A DNA stretch of 64,000 nucleotides from Magicicada septendecula (GCA_034769895.1 CM068372.1:370283258-370347257), one strand, 5' to 3'. Counted from the first letter of the stretch, positions 23,508 to 35,584 are shown. Translations and numbers: made by a program. The notes: a model not told the origin generated them from the letters alone.

Positions 23508-25763
23508 TGTGCCGAACTGGCTTCGGCAACGTATTAGATTATTAGTATTTTAAAAACGAGCGCCGCTGACGTCACGCACTGCCACTCTGTTACGATTGTT
23601 TGTTGCCGGTCTGTTATACACACAAAAGGTTGTGTTGCTACGCAATACGGCTGGCACTGCCAGCCAGCTGTGTGTCTGTACATTCCTGCTCGGAGGTTAC
23701 TTGGCTGGAGCGAAACGTTGATTTGCTCTCATTTCTGCTTCATCCTCCAAGCTGTTCATCTGGTCTCGGCTGGCGGCGAACTTCTAACCAGGACTTCCGT
23801 ACCTATCACTATGATAGGCTAGATAAAGCGTGCTCCAGGTACGTGCAAGTCTGTGGGTTCTGAAAATATTCTAACCCCAAATATATTTTGCGTTTCTGCT
23901 TTCATTATGAGTTATGCCTGTGTGTGTGTGTGCGTATAGAGCAGTTTTTTTAATCTGGGCATTAACGCTGTTACAAAATCAAATTAAATTATATTTAATT
24001 AAATTATGAATGTGAGAGTCGTGGGTCAAGTTGATGTCAATAGAGAATATGTTAATGTATCTTGCACTCAGCTGTTTTGATGTAATTAATAACAACGATA
24101 GACACAGCAAATCAATTTGAATATCTCAATGAAACATTTAAGAAAGTAATGGCTAGACGAGCTTAGTACTGTTTAATCTGAATTAGTGGCGATGTGTGTA
24201 TGCGCTGTAGCTGCTTAAAGTTAGTGTTGGTATTTAATGTGGACGGCCTATGTGGCGTGAATTTCTTTATGACACCCTCTACAAGTATTGTATGTCCAGG
24301 TGCTCCACCAAGGACGAGATGGGTGTCAGGGGCGAACGAACATCTGTTCCCCCTAATAGCAGAGACGATCTTTAGCCACAATGCCGTCAGTCGAGGACTT
24401 TTCGATGCTAAGCTGAACCAAGAACTTTTCCAACGCTAAGCTGCACCAGGGACGGGTGATATGACTGTGACATCACTGATCCTCGCCTACACGGACTAAG
24501 TACACCGGACTATCCAGGTGGGAAAATTCTGTTTATCTATTTCTCTCTCTCTACAACTTGTGAATGCACAGAAGCCGCCAGAAGCTCACTCGTGAAGTTC
24601 TGAAAATTAGACTCTAGCACAAACTCTCATGTTCAATTATGTGTGATCATCATGTTATTGCATGTGTGAACATTACCACAGTACACCTAATGAAGTATCT
24701 TATAACTGTATAATGTGTAAGAAGTTACACACATACACACACATCCGCAGTTTACTGTAAGATCTAACTTTCATCTAATTAAGACCATTAGGGAGTTAAT
24801 TATTTCGTGCTATCAAGTCATCTGGTCATGGCAGAGTTTAATAACGTAGCTGGGGGTTGTCTGATGCTGTTGATGAGAAACGATTTTCTTTCACACACAT
24901 ACTTAACGCTTAATGATTAAGCTAAGGGTTCGTTTGGCTGTTTGAGTTTCGGGGCGGTAACTTACATTCTCTGGTGTGAACTATGCTTGTGAATATACTA
25001 GCAAATCTATGCTTAGGAGCTGTGATATTCCATTTTACGTTGTTATTTATATTTGTACCTAGCTATATATATTAGGCTTCATTTATTTACTGTAGTGGGA
25101 ATCGGTTTATGTGGAGGTTAGTGTTGAAATGAGGGATGTTTTGTTATTCATGTCGTATATGTGTTTGTGTGTGTAATTTTACTATATATATACATAGATA
25201 TATTTTTGGGGAATATGTAACTGATTTAAAACAAGAGTATCATAATAATAATATATATCAAATAACCATAAATGTGCTCGCTGAGACAACAGGCTAGCCT
25301 AATTGATATTATACAACACTGATAGATTAGTATTGCTTAATGAATGAGATTATTACCAACTTTGACTCATACATGATCAGGCAGAAATTTTGCAATTAGT
25401 AATATCAATTCATTTACTTGGTGACATTATGGATTAATGGAAATACATAGATATATATAATTCTGCCTTAAATGTGTGCTCACACAATTACGAACTTGTT
25501 ATTTATGTAAAATCTTACAGGTCGAATAAAGCACACGCTTGTTGGTTAAAAGAGTTTTTCATTTGCAAGTCCTGTCATTCACCTGGGGGACATGTCTGTA
25601 ATTGTATTTGGGCCTTGCACACTTTTGCTTCCTCTAGGTTTCTCTTTACCTAGTTCTAAATATGATGTCTCTCCCCTTTTACAAAAAAAACTTAATAAAA
25701 ATAAAATTAAATAAAATTCAAAAAAAAAATTTACAAAACTTAGAAAATAAAAGGGGGGTTTCA
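23508..25763 (+). repeat. 3' LTR of the non-autonomous element
   Basis: A 2256-bp copy of the 5' LTR. It differs at 24687 (C for T) and by one fewer G in the G run near 25585. AATAAA is at 25525-25530. Confidence 0.92.
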
Positions 25764-25849
25764 GTTCGTGGCAGGTAAGCATATCTCAGTTATGTAAGGT
25801 TTACGTTTCCATTTTATTATTATGCCTACAGCACTAAAAAGGCAGGTAA

Positions 25850-25885
<36 letters not shown>
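25850..25885. repeat. (AC)n microsatellite in repeat A
   Basis: About 17 AC units. The inverted copy of repeat A has a much shorter CA run here (around 35269-35282). Confidence 0.9.
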
Positions 25886-25887
<2 letters not shown>

Positions 25888-26456
25888 TCACGTTATTTCT
25901 GGCCTCACTCATGTTTACTTTCTTACATTTGCAAGCTTTTTAAATGGAAAGTGCCGAACCCACACCAACATAACGCGTGCAAGCCGAAAAAATGGACATC
26001 AATTTGCTTCCTGTGGATCGCTGGGCAGTGTAACTGCACGTGTTTACAGAGGAACGATTCATAGACAGACTTTTCGTCTTTAGGGAATGAACCCTCTGCA
26101 ACATGCTGAGGGTCCATGAGTGACTTCGGAGCGCTCCTTCTTTTTCGCGTGTTTGTTCTGTGAAACATACACTGTAGATTCGCAGCTTTACTCTAAGCAA
26201 CGCTCAATAGGAAATGTTGAAAATTTTTGTCCACAGTGTACCCTCATTCACACTAAACCTGCTCTGATGTTTTAATTACGGACATCATAATATTACTACT
26301 TAATGGAGATCAATCATTAACTTATACAAGCCATTAATTTTATGCATATATTTTATATATATGTGTACAACGTTATCGGCAACAAAGAAGTAGTTTTTGT
26401 TAAAAATCCTTCCCGGGATATTTGGCCGTAGACCAATGTTTTCTACAAAACCAGAC

Positions 26457-26488
26457 GTTTCGGCAATGCCATCGACTTCCATCATCAG
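26457..26488 (-). other. Hammerhead-like core in repeat A copy 1
   Basis: On the minus strand CTGATGA (26488-26482) is followed 20 bases later by GAAAC (26461-26457) and then GTCTGG. The same motif, intact, occurs at 34644-34675 in the other copy. This is the Penelope-type 3' signature. Confidence 0.5.
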
Positions 26489-26641
26489 TGAAAATCGAGT
26501 GCGATAACGTGAGGTGGTATACGTTAGTGGCCACAGTACTGTGGTTAAGGCTGAAGCAGTAAGTAGAAAGAAGTAGTTTCTACGGTAATATTTCATTTCG
26601 AATATGATTTTAAATATAAATCGTTCTCCATACCGATATTT

Positions 26642-26984
26642 TTAATTAGGCTACCACCTCCATTTACACGTTCACCTGATGTTTCTTCTCAAATCGATTT
26701 CGTCATTGTTATATCGTGACAATCTTTGTGATTTAATTCATAGAGTACAGGATATTGTTCCACCGTGAAGACTAGTTATTCGTCTATACGCACCATACTA
26801 ATGCAGTCCAGTATCTCAAAATGCCAAGCAAACCCAAACTCATGACCCAGTGTGTGGCGAGCTACTGCTGAGGAGCTTAGTGCGCATGCGCAAACCGCTT
26901 CCGAATCCGAACAAAATCGCTCGCCGAGCGAAAACGTCTGACGCGTTCTGAGCGGAGACGCCGATTCTGGGCTCGGCTATAATG
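26642..26984. other. No recognisable gene
   Basis: Includes a CpG-rich patch near 26870-26950 (TGCGCATGCGC, GCTCGCCGAGCG) but no coding signal. Confidence 0.4.
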
Positions 26985-27400
26985 TGTCTTACATTACAAA
27001 CGATGACGTGACGAAGAAGCTACACAAGTTCAATCTCATGTGTGGAACCATCAGAAGAACTCTGCAGTAAAGGAACACGCCTAGCGTTATACACGGTGGT
27101 GGCCCTCCCCACGCTTCTCTGTGGGTCTAAAAAACTGACTTTACCGAAATCCCAGGCCAGTCGTATTCAGGCAGCCGAAATGAGCTTTCTCAGGAACGTG
27201 GCAGGGCATACACTTCAACATTGCGGAAGGAATGTCGATGTACGGCAGTAACTGAAAATATTGAGTTATTGGATTGCCCAATATCGGCTAAAATGGATGG
27301 AACATCATATCCACCAAACTGCCGTGTCCCCAAACAAATTATAAGCCAAGGGCGTCCGAAGCAGAGTTGGGAGTGACCAGCTCTAGTCTATCTGCTATAT
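26985..27400 (+). pseudogene. RTE-like LINE fragment
   Basis: Reads LCGTIRRTL-type residues near 27035, then VVALPTLLCGSKKLTLPKSQ, SRIQAAEMSFLRNVAGHTLQ and, after a stop at 27249, YRLKWMEHHIHQT. This is the same C-terminal block as at 33.1 kb, to which it is more similar than to the others. No RT core and no clear 3' tail. Confidence 0.65.
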
Positions 27401-27639
27401 TCCAACGCTTAATAACATAAATACAACACGAATGTTTTAATTTTTTTCTAATAACTGTATATTTTTTCCACCGCCTACAGCAAATATGAGCAATATGAAA
27501 AAATGGGCATTCTATGTATATGTTAAGAAAGCACAGAGGGAAAATATCTGGGAATTTATGAAGTAATCCATTGATAACGTAGGAGTAAAGATGAAATACA
27601 CAAACCGCAGGCCTAACATAACTACACGGAGAACTGCGT
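27401..27639. other. No recognisable gene
   Basis: Short AT-rich stretch between a LINE fragment and a microsatellite. Confidence 0.4.
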
Positions 27640-27663
27640 TTGGAGAGAGAAAGAGAGAGAGAG

Positions 27664-27752
<89 letters not shown>
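27640..27752. repeat. Compound (GA)(GT)(GA)(CAGA) microsatellite
   Basis: A GA run, about 20 GT units, a second GA run and about six CAGA units in succession. Frames across it are artefacts. Confidence 0.95.
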
Positions 27753-27754
<2 letters not shown>

Positions 27755-28929
27755 TAAACACGGAGCAGATTTTGATCCTGAAAAATTGTATACCTTATAT
27801 TATAGTGTTTTGTTTATTTTTGCTTTAATAGTATATAATTTAGTGTCTCTAAGCTATTTTTGCTTAAGAATCGTTAAAATTCTCTAAGACTCCAGAGAAT
27901 GCAAATTGGCAATATAAATGTAAAAAATTAAATTTTTAAAATAAGCATAATAATAAAAGATATAGACATAATATAAATATAAATATATTTGGCGAATATT
28001 TGGAGAATATAAATATAAAAGTTTGCATATTTAAAAACCATTGTCACAATATTCCACACAATGTTTCAAAAACTTAGCTAATAATAATAATATATTATTA
28101 TTAAAAAATAATAGTATTAACGGTAACATTATTATTATATTATTAATAAAAAATAATAGTATTAACGGTAATATTATTATTAAAGTTAATAATAATAATA
28201 ACTATTTAAAATCTATTAAAATTCTTTTAAACTTATTAGATTGGAGAGACACGGTTCATTTTCTAGTGTTATTCCCTGTTCAGTATAAAAACTACCATCT
28301 TGTAACAATCATTTATATTACAGACAATAGTATGTCATATAAATTACAAATAGTATAAATACAAATAGTTCTGTCATTCTATTTCTTGAGTAAAGGAAAG
28401 ATGACAATTTATCACTTGTATTCGCTGTATAAAGAATGATAAATGTTTTTGAACGCCCAGACACACACGCACACAGACATTAGCTTCGCGTTATAGTTAC
28501 ATGTATCATGTCGTCTTGATTTACGGATAGCAATAAGCAATTCTAACTAGAGGAGGTTTGAAATGGCATCAACTGGTTGATGATTTCGAAATGCTTTCCA
28601 GCGTATTTTCAGAGAACGGTCGCAGGTGTTGCAGTCTGGATTAATTTTATCAAAACGTACATCCTAGTGATAAGGCGGCATAAGGATTGGGCAGTTTTCT
28701 CTAATACAAAGTAAGCGAACCTCATATGTACTGAACATTTTACCCAGGGCCGTCGTGGCTTGTAACAATAAATCTTTTGCAAATCATTGCCATGTGAAAT
28801 AAAACTGTTTCTTTATATAAAACGTGCGGTTTATATTTGGTTTTTCTGTGTACAAAAACTTTTAATACTTGAAATTATTTTCGCTATTTAAGCATATAGT
28901 TTACAAGAAACGCTGCGAGGTTTTAAAAA
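27753..28929. other. Very AT-rich non-coding DNA
   Basis: At 28081-28205 a block around AATAATAGTATTAACGGTAA is present twice in tandem within ATT/AAT-rich sequence. Otherwise nothing is recognised. Confidence 0.5.
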
Positions 28930-29315
28930 AAGATTGTACGGCGTGTTTATGGCCCGGTTAAAGAAGATAATTAATGGAGAGTAAGAAATAACCAGGAGAC
29001 AGATGAGCTATTGAAAGCCGAGGTCATTGTAAGATTCGTAAAGGCTCAACGAACACAATGGCTAGGTCCCGTAGAGCGGATGGATGATCAGTGTATGCCA
29101 AAGAAAATCCCTGAGGGCACAAGTCTAAAGAGGCAGAAAGTAGGGCCGTCGCAGGATAAGATGGTTGGACGATGTGCTGGAAGATCTAAGAAAAACGGAT
29201 GTGATGGGTTTCGCTGAGATGGCAATGGGCAGGAGACTTTGGAGAAGATTGTGTTGGAAGCCTTACGTAGGGCTGTAGTCCTGAAGGAGAACTACAAAAA
29301 CAAGAAAAAGAACAA
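28930..29315 (+). pseudogene. RTE-like LINE 3' end
   Basis: LRRVYGPVKE-like residues at about 28930-28970, [20 protein letters not shown] at 29002-29060, WLGPVERMD in place of [18 protein letters not shown], and an A-rich tail near 29290-29315 (ACAAAAACAAG). It matches the C-terminal block of the LINE at 58.9-60.1 kb. Confidence 0.6.
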
Positions 29316-32254
29316 GCATATAGTTTACAAACACCCTCACCCTCGTTATTTTTAAGCACTGAATCAAACTACAAACGAGGTTTTGATAAATTGAAACTTG
29401 CAGAGAACTAATTAAGATCGCAAATAAGAAACCACGCTAAACAATTTATTAATACTCTCTATAAGTCATGAATTTGCTTACAAAATAGAACTTGATGAAT
29501 TAATTATTAATGATTTTTTTAAAATGAAAACACGAAATGTGCAATTTTAATTACTCCATAAAGTTCATAAAATTGCGTAAAAGCAATTATGTACTTTAGT
29601 TGTTTTTTTGTGTGTGTCCACAAACCTTAGTGCAACTGCGGACAACAAAAGCCCAATAGTAGCTTGCACACAATTTAGACGAATCAAAATGTGTACAGTT
29701 TTCATTTGTAAAACGTTGCGTTTATTAATTAAACTTTACACGCCCTAAATGTATGAGAGTTTGTCTTTTATAGTTGTGGTGATTATCGGCTATAATAGCT
29801 ACAATAATCGTAGATTTTTCTACTCATGTGACCTGAATACGCCTTAGTGTACTGTCTACATCTTACATTTCCTGTTTTGTTCAAATTTGTACGTGTGTAT
29901 ATAAGCTTAAATGTTACGTTTTTTACAAAGTTATTTCACTAATACTAATCTAAAATTGTATGTATTAATTACAATACTTTAAAACTTAATTTATTTTATT
30001 TTAATGTTTAAATTTATTTTCCTTCATAATTTAATCTTTGTACTTTACTAAGGTAATTATTATAAATAATAATTATCATTACTAATACTTTAAAAATTAT
30101 AATTAATTAATTAATAATTATTATTATATTAATAATAATTAGTAATTAACAATTGTTTATTATTATTATTACTATGTATGTCATAAAGTCATTATTATAC
30201 CGTTCACAATTCATAAACAAACGTCTTAAGATACAGATATATTCTGCGAAACGTGCATCAGTTGAAAGTACAATAATAAAATTAGAGAGTTACTAATTAT
30301 AAACACTTTTGGTATAACGTAATAGGAGATCGAAACTCTACATATTTTCATTTAGTACGGAAGTGCAAAATGTTGAATGAATGTAGTTTACTACCTTTCA
30401 ACAAAGGTTTAATACACATATTGTAATTCAATCTATTCTAGTACTGACTTTCTGTTCTCTAAAGTATTCGCTACTTGCCTGTGATTTATATTAAAAAATA
30501 ATTTCAAAATTGAATTATTTAATTGAAAATTTATAAAAATAAAACTGACATTCTTCTTCTCGATCCGTCTCGTTCCTAGTCAAATGTTTAGCTTATGTTA
30601 GTCTTCTCAAACTTATAGCTTTTGCCCAATATAGTAATTGTCTTCTTGGCACTCGAAGTTAAAATTACTTAAAAATGAACTCGTATTGGCTGTCATATAA
30701 CCCCTTGCAGATGGAGACTAAATAACAATTTCAAACTCGATAAGCTTAATCCTTAAACGACATTCGGATCGAACTCAACAGAATCTGCGTACCGAGTGCT
30801 GCGAGTGACAGTAAAGGAAGCTTGGCAACACAGAAAATGTGACATACGAGAATTTCGGTTGGCTCGTACTCAACCGAAAATAAATACAATTACATAAATA
30901 ACTAAGTTCTAATTCGATCCAATCTATTTACAAAAAGAGGGCTTTACAAAATCGATTTTCTTAATCTGCTCTGTCTGTGGCTAAAATCGAAAGCAAACTG
31001 ACTCAGAGCAAAAGCCAGACTGCAGCCAAGTCAGCTGATAAAAAATTCAGCGAGTCCACACGACAGTCCGCATGATTCACGGCGCGCCTGCCAATTAAAC
31101 GATGCACTGCGAACCGATCAAAATGTCAAGTGACTCGCCCTCAATTGGCAGCGGTCACTGTTGTGCAACTTAGTGTCACTGATTTCATTGTTGTAGCGGT
31201 TAAGCCGCAGTAAAAACTAATGCGAACATTTGTTTCAATAAGGTAACTAACGACAAAATAAATACAGTATAACGGACGAATAGGGGGCTCCGAGACATTG
31301 AAAGTCCGTTGTAACTGTATATAGCAAGTAAGCCTTATTTAAAATGGATATGACTTATTTAAACTACGTGAGTAAAAATAGAAACTATTTATTGTACTGT
31401 ATCTATATATAAAATAGATAAGAGCAGAGCACTATAACAATAAAAAACAGCCACATCTTGCACAAAGTATTGTATACATAATTGTATTAAAAACATTATT
31501 TAATCCATTGTAAATAACAGCTTATATTTTAAACAAATAGTTATAATTATAGTAAAAAGTTTGTCCAGTGCCTATAGTTTTCAAAAACAAGTTAGTAATT
31601 ATGTGTCAGAATCACTTTCCGTATTTACTGACTTAAAAAAGATACTAATTTTTTATTCTGATTTATTAGAGTTAATTTCTTCATCAGTAACTCACGAAAG
31701 TGTCGTCGCAAGTGATCACAACACTATGTTTGCATTGTTTGATTGACAAAGTTCACTCAGTGACCAAAGTTCAAGTGGTCTTTTACTTCGCTCACTTTAA
31801 GTTTTTGAGCCTGATTGTATTTAATTTTTCAACAGTCCACGATGCTTAAGAGTTGTAAAGGGGGATTACTGTATGTAAAAACTTTATAGCACATGACGTA
31901 ACCGGTCTCTTCCAAAATCTAGCCCCCCCCCCCCAACTACTCCAAAATCTTACGTAGTCCTCTGATCTCCACTTGCGTGAAACACACACATGTAGTTTGT
32001 CACTCCATCTGCCAGCTTCCCCATGTGCACTGTGCACGTGAACTACACTGTAACGAAAAAATTACCGAGTCACATTGTACGCGTCGCCCACAAACTTTTG
32101 ACTAAGTTTAGAGGGGAACGCGACACATTCTTACAAGATGCAGACGATAATAAAGATTTGTTACCTGTACAAAGGTGAAAATGAAAATTTGGAAAACGAT
32201 AACGGGTTGGATGCACATCCGAGTGGATGGAGAGTCAGCCGAAAAAAGGTGACC
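29316..32254. other. AT-rich non-coding DNA, no gene seen
   Basis: Nearly 3 kb without recognisable protein, RNA or repeat structure. At 30700-31250 the composition is more balanced with several CpGs (for example GGCGCGCC near 31082), a possible remnant promoter or unknown repeat. A long C run lies at 31922-31934. Confidence 0.45.
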
Positions 32255-32440
32255 ACCCCGTTTCTCATAATTTATGTTTTTCTTTTGTGTATGAGCCACT
32301 GTGACTACATTTGGTTCAACCGGTTCCTCCCTTCTTCTCGTTTTTCTTCCTCCTCTCCCACACCTCCTTCATTCTTGATCGATGACTCTCCCTTGTTTCG
32401 TCAGTCCAGATGCCACCTGTCCTCTTCTTGGGCACACAAT
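32255..32440 (-). pseudogene. LINE 3' relic, same family as 41.2 kb
   Basis: The minus strand here matches the plus strand at 41215-41370, sharing the run AAGAAGAGGACAG, then CATCTGGACTGACGAAA, ATCGATCAAGAATGAAGGAG and GGTTGAACCAAA. In the 41-kb copy this follows a LINE C-terminal protein, so the present piece is a detached 3' end. Confidence 0.55.
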
Positions 32441-32584
32441 TTATGTTTATTTTTTTTTTACTTTTTATGTGTTTTGTATACCTAATAGTTTGTTACAAAA
32501 TAAAAAAAGTATTAAAGTTACCTACTGTACATACAAAACAAAAACCTTATTGTGTTTTAACGGACTGCAGTCGTCATACAAATG

Positions 32585-32830
32585 TAGACAAAATCTCTTA
32601 CATGTAGACAAAATTGTTTTCGAAATTTTAATTCTTTTTGGACCCTGATGTCAAAAATGTTTTAATCTTAAAATTGACTACTGTATTCAGATTTTGGATG
32701 AAATTCTCTTTAATTCGATACCCCATATATTTTTGTGATTTTTTCAAAATTTGACCCCTCACATTTTTGCTTTTTGTCTCTAATTTTTGGGGAGATTAAT
32801 CTCAAAACAATATTATGGCGTTTATGGAGT
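32585..32830 (+). repeat. Repeat B, copy 1
   Basis: Carries CCCTGATGTCAAAAATG, TTCTCTTTAATTCGATACCC and TTTTTTCAAAATTTGACCCC blocks also found at 41585-41990 and 63185-63530. This copy lacks the AAATCGGTTGATG...(GACA)n end seen in the other two. Confidence 0.65.
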
Positions 32831-32839
32831 TGTCATCTT

Positions 32840-33810
32840 CTCTTTTTAATTTATATACAGACGATGCTATACATAATTGGCAGATGAACCTTCCAGAACA
32901 TTTTTAATTGGTAACTCTGCAGCTGACACGTTGTTACTTGCTGATGACCTGTCGAAGTCGGAAAGCGGCTTACAGACGGCTGTACACTCGTTGAGTCGAA
33001 TCTGCAAGGATTGAGGATTACAGATCTCCACATTGAAGACCAAAGTGATAGCTTTTCATGGAGCTGACCCCGTACGAGCAAAAATTCTTGTAGATGGTTC
33101 TGTTCCGGAGCAGCAGCAGAACTCTAAAATCAACAAGGACAGAAACACACCTGAAGTTCTACAAGGAGATGGCCCTCCCTACATTTCTCTACGTGTCTGA
33201 GAATTGGGACTTAACGAAATCCGAGGCCAGTCGTATTCAAGCGGCCGGAATGATATTTCTCAGGTATATGGCAGAGTATACTCTGCAAGATCGCTAAAGA
33301 AACGTCGATGTACGGCAGGAGCAGACGAATACTATGAGTATATTCGATAGGATTTCCCAATACCGGTTAAAATGATTGGAACATCTTAAAATTAAAAATT
33401 AAATTAAAATTAAACCTCCGCTCAACAGTCCGTTAAGGACCAAGGCGTACCGCACGGCTTTTGTGTTAGTGTGACGGTGTATGGCTAGTACTACGCGCCA
33501 CCAGCCGCTAGTTGCGGTATTCACAGCCAGGAGGCGGCGCTGTTATCTCAGCGCCTACTCAGTTTGCCTCACGACGCTGAGTGCACGCCGTACGGAACCT
33601 CCGCCGGGAATTGAACCCGGGACCACGAGCGCATCAATCGCCCGCGTTAGCCACTAGTCCACCTGGAGGCTCTTGGAACATCTTAAGCGAATGGATAACT
33701 GCCACGTACCCAAACAACTATGGAATTATAAGCCGAAGAGACGGAGAGGTGTGAGACCATTCGGAGAAGAAGCGTTGGAGTGACCAGTCTATCTGCTTGG
33801 GACCGGAACA
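32840..33810 (+). pseudogene. RTE-like LINE, split by a SINE
   Basis: LLADDLSKSESGLQTAVHSL near 32930 carries the (A)DD catalytic motif. It is followed by ISTLKTKVIAFHGADPVRAK, TETHLKFYKEMALPTFLYVS, SRIQAAGMIFLRYMAEYTLQ and, on both sides of a 283-bp SINE, WLEHLKRMD and KPKRRRGVRP. The order equals that of the other copies and the frame breaks several times. After the SINE and one copy of its duplication are removed, the LINE reading resumes at WLEHL. Confidence 0.75.
33390..33672 (-). mobile_element. tRNA-derived SINE inserted in a LINE
   Basis: A 283-bp element flanked by exact 14-bp copies of TTGGAACATCTTAA (33376-33389 and 33673-33686). On the minus strand it starts CCTCCAGGTGGACTAGTGG, an A-box-like region, then has GGGTTCAATTCCC, a B box within a perfect CCGGG/CCCGG T-arm, then GGAGG which pairs with the initial CCTCC. 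This is a tRNA-like head. A 3' tail of TTTTAATT repeats ends the element at 33390. RNA polymerase III transcription and LINE-assisted mobility are inferred from the structure. Confidence 0.9.
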
Positions 33811-34466
33811 AATAATTTTTGGTTTAATCCTCGCTGAAGACGAGGACATACAACAGGAAGAAATTGGAGTAGTTTGTCGCAAAACGTGTCGGTTAAGCAG
33901 AAATAGCAGACACTAAACCCAGAGGGTGTTGCTGTGACCCTCTGTCAAAACGACAACAGTAAAGAAAGGGTGACACGTCCATAATTCGTCACGTAAAGAG
34001 AAAACGCAGGAGCAACAAGAGGAAGAAATAAAAACAAGACGTTTTATAGCAGAAGCCTACATCAAAATGGTAGTCAAGGAGTGTGAAAAGATAGAGAGGG
34101 AGGTATAGATAGAGCTAGTGATAGGTAGACAGAGAGAGACAAGGTAATTAGAGGAGGGGCGAGAGGCGAGAGAGAAAGTCGATGACAGCGTATGTCAATT
34201 CGCAATGCCAGACTCGAGATTAAATCTTCAGTGGACATTAGTCTACGTTGCTTGGCAACGGTTGGGCCGTCTTTACTTGCATTGTGATGTATCAATTATT
34301 TATTCAATAATGGGGTCAGCAGGCTTGGCTACGTCGTCACAATTAGACGGCGCGTGGAGTCCCTGTATTTCGTCAGTACTTTGTGTATCACAGGATAACC
34401 AATGTCAACGATCATTCTGTGTCGACCTAGCAGAAAGTCGTGAAAAAACAGTGTAAGTCAGTAAGT
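33811..34466. other. No recognisable gene
   Basis: Purine-rich stretch at 34080-34170 (GAGAGA-like), otherwise nothing recognised. Confidence 0.45.
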
Positions 34467-34643
34467 AAAATATCGGTATGGAGAACCATACATGACTTCC
34501 ATATTCTAAGATTTATATTTAAAATCATTTTCGAAATGAAATATTACCATAGAAACTACTTCTTTCTACTTACTGCTTCAGCCTTAACCACAGTACTGTG
34601 GTCACTAACGTATACCACCTCACGTTATCGCACTCGATTTTCA

Positions 34644-34675
34644 CTGATGATGGAAGTCGATGGCATTGCCGAAAC
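34644..34675 (+). other. Hammerhead-like core in repeat A copy 2
   Basis: CTGATGA at 34644-34650, a 20-base spacer containing the short hairpin GGCATTGCC, then GAAACGTCTGG. The base order fits a hammerhead core. The peripheral stems cannot be confirmed by eye. Confidence 0.45.
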
Positions 34676-35584
34676 GTCTGGTTTTGTAGAAAACATTGGA
34701 CTACGGCCTAATATCCCAGGAAGGAATTTTAACAAAAACTACTTCTTTGTTGCCGATAACGTTGTACACATATATATATAAAATATGCATAAAATTAATG
34801 GCTTGTATAAGTTAATGATTGATCTCCATTAAGTAGTGCTCAAGTTTCCAAAGTTTTAATATTATGATGTCCGTAATTAAAACATCAGAGCAGGTTTAGT
34901 GTGAATGAGGGTACACTGTGGACAAAAATTTTCAACATTTCCTATTGAGCGTTGCTTAGAGTAAAGCTGCGAATCTACAGTGTATGTTTCACAGAACAAA
35001 CACGCGAAAAAGAAGGAGCGCTCCGAAGTCACTCATGGACCCTCAGCATGTTGCAGAGGGTTCATTCCCTAAAGACGAAAAGTCTGTCTATGAATCGTTC
35101 CTCTGTAAACACGTACAGTTACACTGCCCAGCGATCCACAGGAAGCAAATTGATGTCCATTTTTTCGGCTTGCACGCGTTATGTTGGTGTGGGTTTCGGC
35201 ACTTTCCATTTAAAAAGCATGCAATGTAAGAAAGTAAACATGAGTGAGGCCGGAAATAACGTGAATTGTGTGTGTGTGTGTCTTACCTGCCTTTTTATTG
35301 CTGTAGGCATAATAATAAAATGGAAACGTAAACATTACATAACTGAGATATGCTTACCTGCCACGAACGATATATATGATTTTATACATGGAGGAGTTCA
35401 GTGACATACACACGTACAGAAGAATTATATATATATAAAGATATTAACTCATACACAATTTACATTAAAATTAAAAAATTATAATTTTATTGCCTGGCAA
35501 CAAAATTATTTTATTTTTAACAATTACCATTGTTTGAAAAAGTTTAAATGAATTTTCAAGTACTTTACTGTTGTTAAAACGTAA

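Larger units (their letters stand above)
19146..25763. mobile_element. Non-autonomous LTR retrotransposon, 2.26-kb LTRs
   Basis: Two direct repeats of 2257 and 2256 bp (19146-21402 and 23508-25763) begin TGTGCCGAAC and end GGGGGGTTTCA. They enclose a 2105-bp internal region. The whole is flanked by GTTC (19142-19145 and 25764-25767). The uninterrupted inverted paralogue of the host repeat has a single GTTC, which proves insertion. A primer-binding site and a polypurine tract sit in the expected places, both read on the plus strand. There is no recognisable gag, protease, RT or integrase, so its mobility must have depended on proteins from another element. Structure matches the LARD class (large LTRs, non-coding interior). 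By eye the LTRs differ at only one substitution (20325/24687) and one 1-bp G-run indel, so the insertion is young. Confidence 0.93.
18013..26641 (+). mobile_element. Repeat A, copy 1, split by an LTR element
   Basis: The segments 18013-19145 and 25764-26641 together match, in inverted orientation, the continuous sequence at 34467-36218. Without the inserted LTR element it is about 2.0 kb. It holds an array of about 155-bp units (18150-18945), a CA microsatellite and, near its right end, a Penelope-like hammerhead motif on the minus strand. No protein is encoded. The ends (TTACTTCCATATTCC... and ...CCGATATTTT) have no terminal inverted repeat. The element class is uncertain: a non-autonomous Penelope-like or retrozyme-like element, or a Helitron-like one. 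Confidence 0.7.

Noticed and set aside
23508..25763. Segmental duplication or assembly duplicate of 19146-21402
   Set aside because: TG...CA ends, primer site, polypurine tract, target duplication and an empty-site paralogue show that the repeats are LTRs.
33595..33672. Functional tRNA gene on the minus strand
   Set aside because: The tRNA-like fold is good, but it is the head of a SINE with its own target duplication inside a LINE.
34440..35404. Frames of 113 and 150 codons in repeat A copy 2
   Set aside because: The same region in copy 1 is broken and the translation includes the hammerhead-like motif; no domain recognised.
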